Below, in pieces: positions 58,327-64,000 of a stretch of 64,000 bases of DNA (position 1 is its first letter; the number at the start of each line of letters is the position of its first letter). The notes under the pieces were generated by a model. The model was given only the letters and a program-made list of their open reading frames with translations, did not search any database and was not told where the DNA came from. Origin of the DNA: Semisulcospira habei (lineage: Eukaryota > Mollusca > Gastropoda > Semisulcospiridae). The translations under genes and the position numbers were made by a program. The DNA is taken from NCBI GenBank assembly GCA_036245525.1, contig BTPG01000008.1, positions 30,726,678 to 30,790,677 on the forward strand. Reading direction: 5' to 3'.

Positions 58327-60363
58327 ACCGGGATGTCCATCACGAGGAACTCCCAAGCGTGCAAAAGACTTGTTCAGAGAGGTGAAGGTTGTGGTTTCTG
58401 CCTTCCGAGAAGTGGGAGACCCGTTTGTGGAAGACAGTGGGTACCTCATTGCACTGGATACCAAGAACGTCATGCCAGAAGAGGTTGTTGACACAGTCAA
58501 GAACATTTTCTACCTCCGGCAGTCTCAGTACAATGCCTTTGTGCGGAAGAGGCTCGTAGAATGTACCAAATCCCTTAGTAAGCCAATCGACAAAAACAAT
58601 CTGCCATGCTTTTCAAAACCAAGCTCAAAAGGCAGGGTTTCAAAAACCAGCATTGCATCACTACGTTACTACTGCTCTTTGTTTTCTCGCCTATACATAG
58701 CATGCCAAACAAGGGATGGAGGCCTCGAGAACTTTTTCAGACATGAAAACCAGCCGTGGCCGCCGTCACTATCAAAACTTGGAGAGCTGAGAACAGGCAA
58801 AAAGGCAGACCTTCTTGCATGCTTAAAACCGACAGACCTAGCTGCACAAGAGCATTCTGAGCCTGCTGACGCCGTAGAAAGCGTAGAAGATGGCAGTTTT
58901 GAGATGGGAGATTTCCAGGATACATTGGTTGATGAACTAGGGGATGACGAATCGTTTCCTGTACCTGATGATTTGATCGAAGCAACAGACGCGCAGACAG
59001 ATGGAGAGGCAGAGACCGTTGCATAGACAGACGGAGACACTGTGATGAAGCCGGCCAGCATACCCTCTAGCACATTTGCAGAGGGTACCCCACGAGTTCA
59101 TGCAAAGATCTATGATGGTGTTGTTCTTGTTCAGATGTTGCCACCCAAACTGGCTAAGACATTTCAGGAGTATGCAGACATGTCGCCATCTCCTACATTC
59201 TTCACCAGCTGGAAACAGTTACCAGAATTGATGTCGTATGGGATGTTTGTCTCAAAGACAGTATCAAAGCGTCCACAAGGGAAAAAAAGGGATCTGGTCT
59301 GAGAAAAAGAGTTACATCTACGGCTCTCATTCCAGGGAACTGGCACAGTTTTCTTAGGGTCAATGACAACAAAGAAGCGCTGTTTGCCTTTCTCGGTCAA
59401 AATCTTGCAACGCTCGATATCACAGGGAAGATTGTCATCAGCATCCACTCAAGTCATGTCCTTGCCCCGGCCCGGCTTTCAAACGTCGTCTCTGCAACCG
59501 TGTACACACGAAGAAGCAGATACAAGGATTCTGTTGCATGCAAACGACTGTGTACGGAAAGGTTTCATGAGGGTCATGATAAGAACTTCAGACATCGATG
59601 TCGTCCTTTTGGCTGTGGCCAATGCTCTCGCTATATCTGCAACAGAACTCTCGGTGGCATTTGGTGCCGGAAAGCAGTTTAGATAGACATCTGCGTCAAC
59701 GATATTGTCCAGCGGCTTGGGCCAAAGAAAGCAGAAGCGCTTGCATTTTTTTCATGCATTCACTGATTGTGATACCGTGTCATGCTTTGCCGGAAAGGGA
59801 AAGAAGAGTGCCTGGAAAGTGTGGAGAACAAATCCACAAGTCAGATGTTTTCCTTGCTTTGGCAGATGATCCTCAAGCTGTATCAGAGACTTGGATGGAG
59901 ACAATAGAACGCTTTGTTGTACTCATGTACAACAAAACAAAAAGGTAGCTTGTAAAAGTCAATGCAGTAAGGCATGAGTTTTTTTCTAGACAGTGCAAAT
60001 TTCTGGAGGCAATACCACCAACGGCGGATGCACTTAGGTTAAACGTTCTCCGGGCAACTTACCAAGGGGGGAACGTGTGGGGGCATTGCTTGAAGAAAGC
60101 ACAACAAATACAATGTCCAGCGGAATGGGGATGGAAGAAGAATGTCCAAGGAAAAACTTCACTCAAGCAACCTGGAACTGTAACACAAAACCAGCTTGAC
60201 GGAACCATGGGTGCCTCTATAGACAACGCTGCCACAAGCAGAACAGTCGTGCTATGAACTGATCAGATGTTCCTGCAACCAAGGATGTCGTGCGGGAAGA
60301 TGCGAATGCAGAAAAGCCAGTCTAACGTGTACTGCTCTGTGCAATTGTGGAGGAGACTGCTGA
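58327..60363 (+). pseudogene. CXC-finger / HEEADTR family protein, frameshifted
   Basis: A near full-length but broken copy of a protein family of unknown function that I know as multicopy in cnidarian, mollusc and echinoderm genomes. Frame 0 holds LFSRLYIACQTRDG, FFRHENQPWPPSLSKLG (58370-59026, stop at 59024) and VLVQMLPPKLAKTFQEYAD (~59120-59180). Frame 2 holds RIDVVWDVCLKDSIKASTR and ALIPGNWHSFLR (59224-59460). Frame 0 again holds CTHEEADTRILLHAND and IRTSDIDVVLLAV (59500-59683). Then IVQRLGPKKAEALAFF (frame 2), HAFTDCDTVSCFAG (frame 0), ERFVVLMYNKTK and RATYQGGNVWGHC (frame 1). The C-terminus is a single CXC zinc-binding repeat, CSCNQGCRAGRCECRKAS then CTALCNCGGDC, with a stop at 60361. 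At least six frame changes and two in-frame stops. The EAD...DIDVV spacing resembles acidic clusters of FEN1/PIN-like nucleases (inference only). No introns are apparent, which fits a retro- or transposon-borne copy. Confidence 0.8.
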
Positions 60364-61756
60364 AACGTCACAACACAGCACTGTACACTTGGCTGTGACT
60401 AGGCTACCTGTTCAAACGAAAATCTTTTGTGCTCACACACCTGAACCTGGACCCACCTTTTTTTTTTTTTTTTTTTTTTTTTTATTTTTTTTTTTTTAGC
60501 ATGCATGAATCCCTTGAAAAGACTGTCCAGACAGCCATATGCGTGTAGTTTTCAAAAACTAAAGCTGTTGTGAACTACTATGCACATAGTTGCAATATGA
60601 GACCCATGATCTGTGTCTGCCTTTCTCTACTTAAAAAAAACATATTCTAAGAGATATGCTTAATTGATTTAATTGGGGTGTAGAGATAATGTTTTATCAT
60701 CAGCAGTGCTTCAAATATTCTAGGTTTTTGTCATAAATATGATACAGTGAAAATATATGACTAGATTTTGGCAGGCAACTGTGTTCTACTGCTACCTAAT
60801 GTGAATGGCATTTGATACCATTCTGGATTCGCTTGTGCTTTACTTTCCATTATCTTTACATGCATTTTGTAATCATTTGATTAACTCCATTTTAGTGAAA
60901 TCAAGTGACATTAAGTGCCTTTCTTGGTCGTAAACATCTGTATGCACACACAAACTCATAGAATTTTCACTTTAATTCAACTTTGTTGCAAAGAGAACAG
61001 GACCCCCATCCACATCGGCTTCTGCCTCTACTTGGGTTTCATGAAGCAAATGTTCGTTAAAATAACAAAAGCACAGTATGTGCATAATAAAAAGGCATAT
61101 TTCAAGACATGTTGTGCGTATTAATTCATGCAGAAGCAAATTTATGTCAAATTAGGTCACGGTGACCTAATTAGGTACAGTGTGCTTACTAACACGTCCT
61201 GTTGAAGACTAATTACATCATTAGAAAAATAAAATATGTGGGAATGCATACAATTCAACAGTTTCTATAATCTGACTTTGTCTCCACTGAAAAATAGTAA
61301 TTTCCGTGCACTGGCAAAATTATTGGAATATTACAGTGACCTACTTTAGGACCCAGCCAAGCCCACTTCCGGTTGAGTGACAACGTGTTTCCCTCGCTCA
61401 TGTGAATCACTGATGTCCAAAGTACAATATACAAAAGAGATTTTGCTTGCTACAAGATGTGCAGCGTAACCTCGAATATCCACTATAAGGGCCCTAACTA
61501 TAAATTATTTGTATCGTTACATTGTTGTGTAATGTTCTGTGCATCTACTGTGGGAAATCAGGGTATTTACCCGACCACATATAGTAATGCACCTTCGTGT
61601 TTGTGTATGTATGTTTCTCCTGCCTACTTCCTAAGTTCCGGAGAAAGACATGGGTTATAAGCGAGACCTAATGCATCCTTTTAGGGAGGTAGATGATCGA
61701 CTTGTTCTATACCTGCGTATTTCTCTGTGGGCTGGCGAATGGGTGCCTGATAGAAG
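60364..61756. other. No recognisable gene
   Basis: A T-run at ~60459-60497. A perfect AGGTCAnnnTGACCT palindrome at 61154-61168. Short frames have no known domains. Confidence 0.4.
61154..61168. promoter_or_regulatory. Consensus oestrogen-response-element-like palindrome
   Basis: AGGTCACGGTGACCT matches the steroid-receptor consensus AGGTCAnnnTGACCT at all 12 fixed positions. There is no gene nearby to give it a role. Confidence 0.3.
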
Positions 61757-61816
61757 GGGGCAGGGGATCTAACTGTTTGTCTGTCCAGCGCTGAGTGATT
61801 CCCCTTGGTTTGTGTA
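61757..61816 (-). mobile_element. MITE-H fragment
   Basis: GGCAGGGGATCTAACTGTTTG ... CAGCGCTGAGTGATTCCCC is the reverse of 30247-30302. Confidence 0.6.
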
Positions 61817-61847
61817 TAAATTTACTAGCCAGGATGGGGCAAAAATA

Positions 61848-61849
<2 letters not shown>

Positions 61850-61900
<51 letters not shown>
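61850..61900. repeat. (CA)n microsatellite
   Basis: About 50 bp of CA repeats. Confidence 0.96.
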
Positions 61901-62283
61901 AATGTTTGATGGCTGTACAGAAAAACGCGCAAATTTCTGCGAGTGGTATACATCGGATACATAACTAAGGGGTATTAGACAACAATAATCCGCTAAAACA
62001 TTTTGTACTTCCAACAAAACACACTTTGGTATATTTTACACAGACCCACGCCTGGACTATAAGCAGACTTCCATGTTTTCATTTCAGTCCTCTCTGCGCC
62101 GTCTGGTGCTTGAGGCGACGGCAAGGGAGCGCCAGACTTCCATGTGTGAGATGTGAAATTGACTGCTGTGCAGAAAGTGGGTATAAATACCAATGTTCTG
62201 TTTCAGTGATGGAAAGAGGGTGCGTGTTTCCGAGGTGTACGAAAGGATCAAAGGTCACACGATCGGTGCACTACGATTGTTAC
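61901..62283. other. No recognisable gene
   Basis: GCCAGACTTCCATGTGTGAG near 62130 echoes GCAGACTTCCATGTTTTC near 62062; nothing else. Confidence 0.35.
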
Positions 62284-62362
62284 TAGTAAATACTAAGAAG
62301 TACCCAACGGAGAAAGAAACACGCTTAGAAAAGACGGGTACAACACAATTTAGTAAATACTA
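62284..62362 (-). mobile_element. 55-bp Penelope-type 3' tail with 12-bp duplication
   Basis: TAGTAAATACTA stands at 62284-62295 and 62351-62362. The 55 bp between them hold CCCAACGGAGAAAGAAACAC and GCTTAGAAAAGACGGGTAC, the terminal sequence of the arms at 32286-32530. Only the last 55 bp were inserted. Confidence 0.75.
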
Positions 62363-63082
62363 GCAGGTCGAGCGGAACCCGCGTTGTGATTGTGACAGTT
62401 TAGCGAGTATAGAAGGTTTATTTTACTTTCTCGTGAAAAAATTACGTCAAAGGGATGCCGGAGAACATGAGTACACGTGTACACTGACACGTGTGTGCAC
62501 CACACCGATGACATCGTGACCTGCAGTATTGCGATACACTGATAGTCGGCCGGGTTCTGCCTTGTGACTGACGTAGGCTCATAAATATGCATGTTAATTA
62601 AAAGCAAGGCCGATGCAGACGATAAATCCGCGACTCGGGTATAAAAACAATACACATTCAAACGATGAATTTCGACAGTTGGCATTGTACTTACATCATA
62701 AACCTCTAAGATAGTACACAAAGGACCCATGCCTATACTATCAGCAGTATCTGTTGCAGACAGTTTTCTGACTGTGTTGAGATGCTTGATCCTGGGGAAG
62801 ATAACTTTAAGATTAATACACGGAAACAGACGGTATTGTGTAACATCAAAATGACGGGCGCCTTTGGTCACTGTGTCCCCGGGGTGAATTGCTGCACATC
62901 GGCTTTCCGACGGTGATATATCTTTGTAGACTCGGATCTATCCCCTGTAGTAAAAACAAACGTGGCAATGCAAAAGCACAGTAGCAGTTGTATTCCATTG
63001 TGGTGTCTAGAGTCTGGACCACGCCCCCTCTACATGCAAAGAGCCCTCCAAGAAAACTACACTCTGCCCTGTGAGAGCATAG
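62363..63082. other. No recognised gene; one 173-residue frame
   Basis: 62350-62871 on the minus strand is open for 173 residues with no domain I recognise. An open frame of that length is expected by chance in a window of this size. Confidence 0.35.
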
Positions 63083-63167
63083 GACAGTAAGTCCATTTTT
63101 GTGAAAAGCGAGATTTTCACTGTATTACAATCAAAATCTCGCTTTTCACAAAATTGGATTCACTGTC
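63083..63167. repeat. PAL-F palindrome, best copy
   Basis: GACAGTAAGTCCATTTTTGTG ... AAAAGCGAGATTTTCA pairs with AAAATCTCGCTTTTCAC ... GGATTCACTGTC around TGTATTACAAT. Confidence 0.8.
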
Positions 63168-63445
63168 ATTTGCCTTCACGTCGCAAGTACTGGGAATCCC
63201 TTGATCGAAATGTCTCAGTGGCTGAGGTATGTCTGAGATAAACCTTTCATTTAATTATCGTAAAGCTTAATGTTTTACGAGCCTTTGGTTTGCCGCACAT
63301 TCCTCTTGCTTTCAGGGGATTAGGAATAAACTTAGCTTTAGTGGTCAGTGACCAGGAACAGTCTGCACTCATGTGAATGAAGACTGACCACACAAAACAT
63401 CACAAGTCGGTCACATACTCAAGGAAATCCTGTAATTAGCTTATT

Positions 63446-63553
63446 CCCAGTACACAAAGGTCCTTGGCCAGACGTCGGCCGCAGTGGGCCCGCGCACGAC
63501 AGTGCACGGGCCCACTGCGGCCGACATCGGTCCGAAGACTTTTAGCTACTTGG
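63446..63553. repeat. PAL-G palindrome, full form
   Basis: CCCAGTACACAAAGG and CTACTTGGG at the tips; inner GACGTCGGCCGCAGTGGGCC pairs with GGCCCACTGCGGCCGACATC. Matches 27086-27194 in layout. Confidence 0.78.
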
Positions 63554-63907
63554 GCGGTTGTGCGTGGGTGGTACAGAAATAGTGTCGGCAACGTTATACA
63601 CGCAAATGCGTCTTAAGAGAACCACCAAAGGCAGAGCTTATTCAGTATACTATGACACTATACGTCGAAAAACTGCGTAAAAAAAGATAGGGAAAAAAAA
63701 AGCGATCTTCAGCGATATAATTTTAATCCTCTGAATGTTACTAGCATATCACTTGGCGGGAAAAACCAACAACAGCGAAACAAGCTATCGTCAAATGCTC
63801 ACACCCTCTCCCCCACCACCCCCCCTCCCCCCCCCCCACCACCCCCTACCCTACCCTCCCGAAAAAAAGAAGAAACTGAGAAAAAAGGGGGAAAAAAAAA
63901 AAAAAAA
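63554..63907. other. No gene; C-rich and A-rich tracts
   Basis: C-rich at ~63802-63860 and A/G-rich at ~63863-63910. The proline frame here is an artefact. Confidence 0.5.
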
Positions 63908-64000
63908 GGAGATGAGGATTTCATCCCAAATCTACCGTATTGTTTGGAGCTCACATGCGTTTACCTTTTAGGAACATTCAGAGTTGTTCCTATTTTTAGG
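63908..64000 (+). repeat. Dispersed repeat L, copy 2, cut by window end
   Basis: GATGAGGATTTCATCCCAAA ... GTTGTTCCTATTTTTAGG matches 15029-15122; the rest lies beyond the window. Confidence 0.7.

Overview
This window looks like invertebrate metazoan nuclear DNA, most likely a mollusc (marine gastropod-like; low confidence). The reasons are long dinucleotide microsatellites, a Penelope-like element with a GIY-YIG endonuclease, CR1/Jockey-type LINE tails, tRNA-like SINE heads, and two wrecked copies of a CXC-finger protein family that I know as multicopy in cnidarians, molluscs and echinoderms. I find no intact host gene. About 64 kb of mostly dead, nested mobile elements is what can be supported.

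The dominant content is a set of small hairpin elements that start and end in TTAA, here called TH families. TH-A (~215-240 bp) has ends TTAACCCCTTCACTGCC / GGCAGTGAAGGGGTTAA (or a CCCGTTCAGTGCC subtype) and a ~66-nt central palindrome beginning GCAAGAGGCATAGATCC. TH-B (~170-224 bp) has ends like TTAACTCATTC or TTAACCCATTCAGCCC and a ~95-nt palindrome centred on GGCGCC. TH-C (~95-130 bp) has ends TTAACCCTTTGGCTGTC. TH-D (63-81 bp) is almost wholly palindromic. I count about 30 TH-A, 20 TH-B, 5 TH-C and 2 TH-D copies or fragments. Orientation: TH-A '+' has the CCATGGATACAAAG side left of the hairpin; TH-B '+' has the AAATTTTGGAG side on the left. Nested insertions show that TTAA is the target and is duplicated, and the CCC-after-TTAA ends resemble piggyBac-type elements. 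The hairpin arms differ between copies but match each other within a copy. The TH-A hairpin core also occurs outside TTAA elements.

Layout. 0-6 kb: TH elements, a hAT-like MITE and a SINE. 6-8.6 kb: a 42-bp tandem array broken by a solo LTR and a TH-B, then a ~150-bp satellite made of TH-A hairpins. 9-14.6 kb: dense TH-A/B/C, a tRNA-like head and a 30-bp minisatellite. 15-21 kb: tandem duplications, microsatellites and a tiny Penelope insertion. 22-28 kb: TH-B/TH-A pairs, an LTR split by a Penelope-like element, MITE-N and GC-rich palindromes. 29-41 kb: TH elements, an ATTGT array, LINE tails and small palindromes. 41.5-44.9 kb: a 3.4-kb element with 11-bp inverted ends, lodged inside a TH-A. 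45-50 kb: more TH-A/B, a second MITE-N and a tRNA-derived SINE. 50-57 kb: a possible first exon, MITEs including a Harbinger-like one with a MADF remnant, and the first CXC-family relic. 58.3-60.4 kb: the second, clearer CXC-family pseudogene. 60.4-64 kb: mostly unassigned, with small palindromes and the start of a repeat cut by the window edge.

The parts do not form a pathway. What links them is insertion history: TH elements land in each other's TTAA sites, LINE/SINE 3' tails seed the microsatellites, and Penelope-like copies are strongly 5'-truncated with 10-13 bp target duplications.
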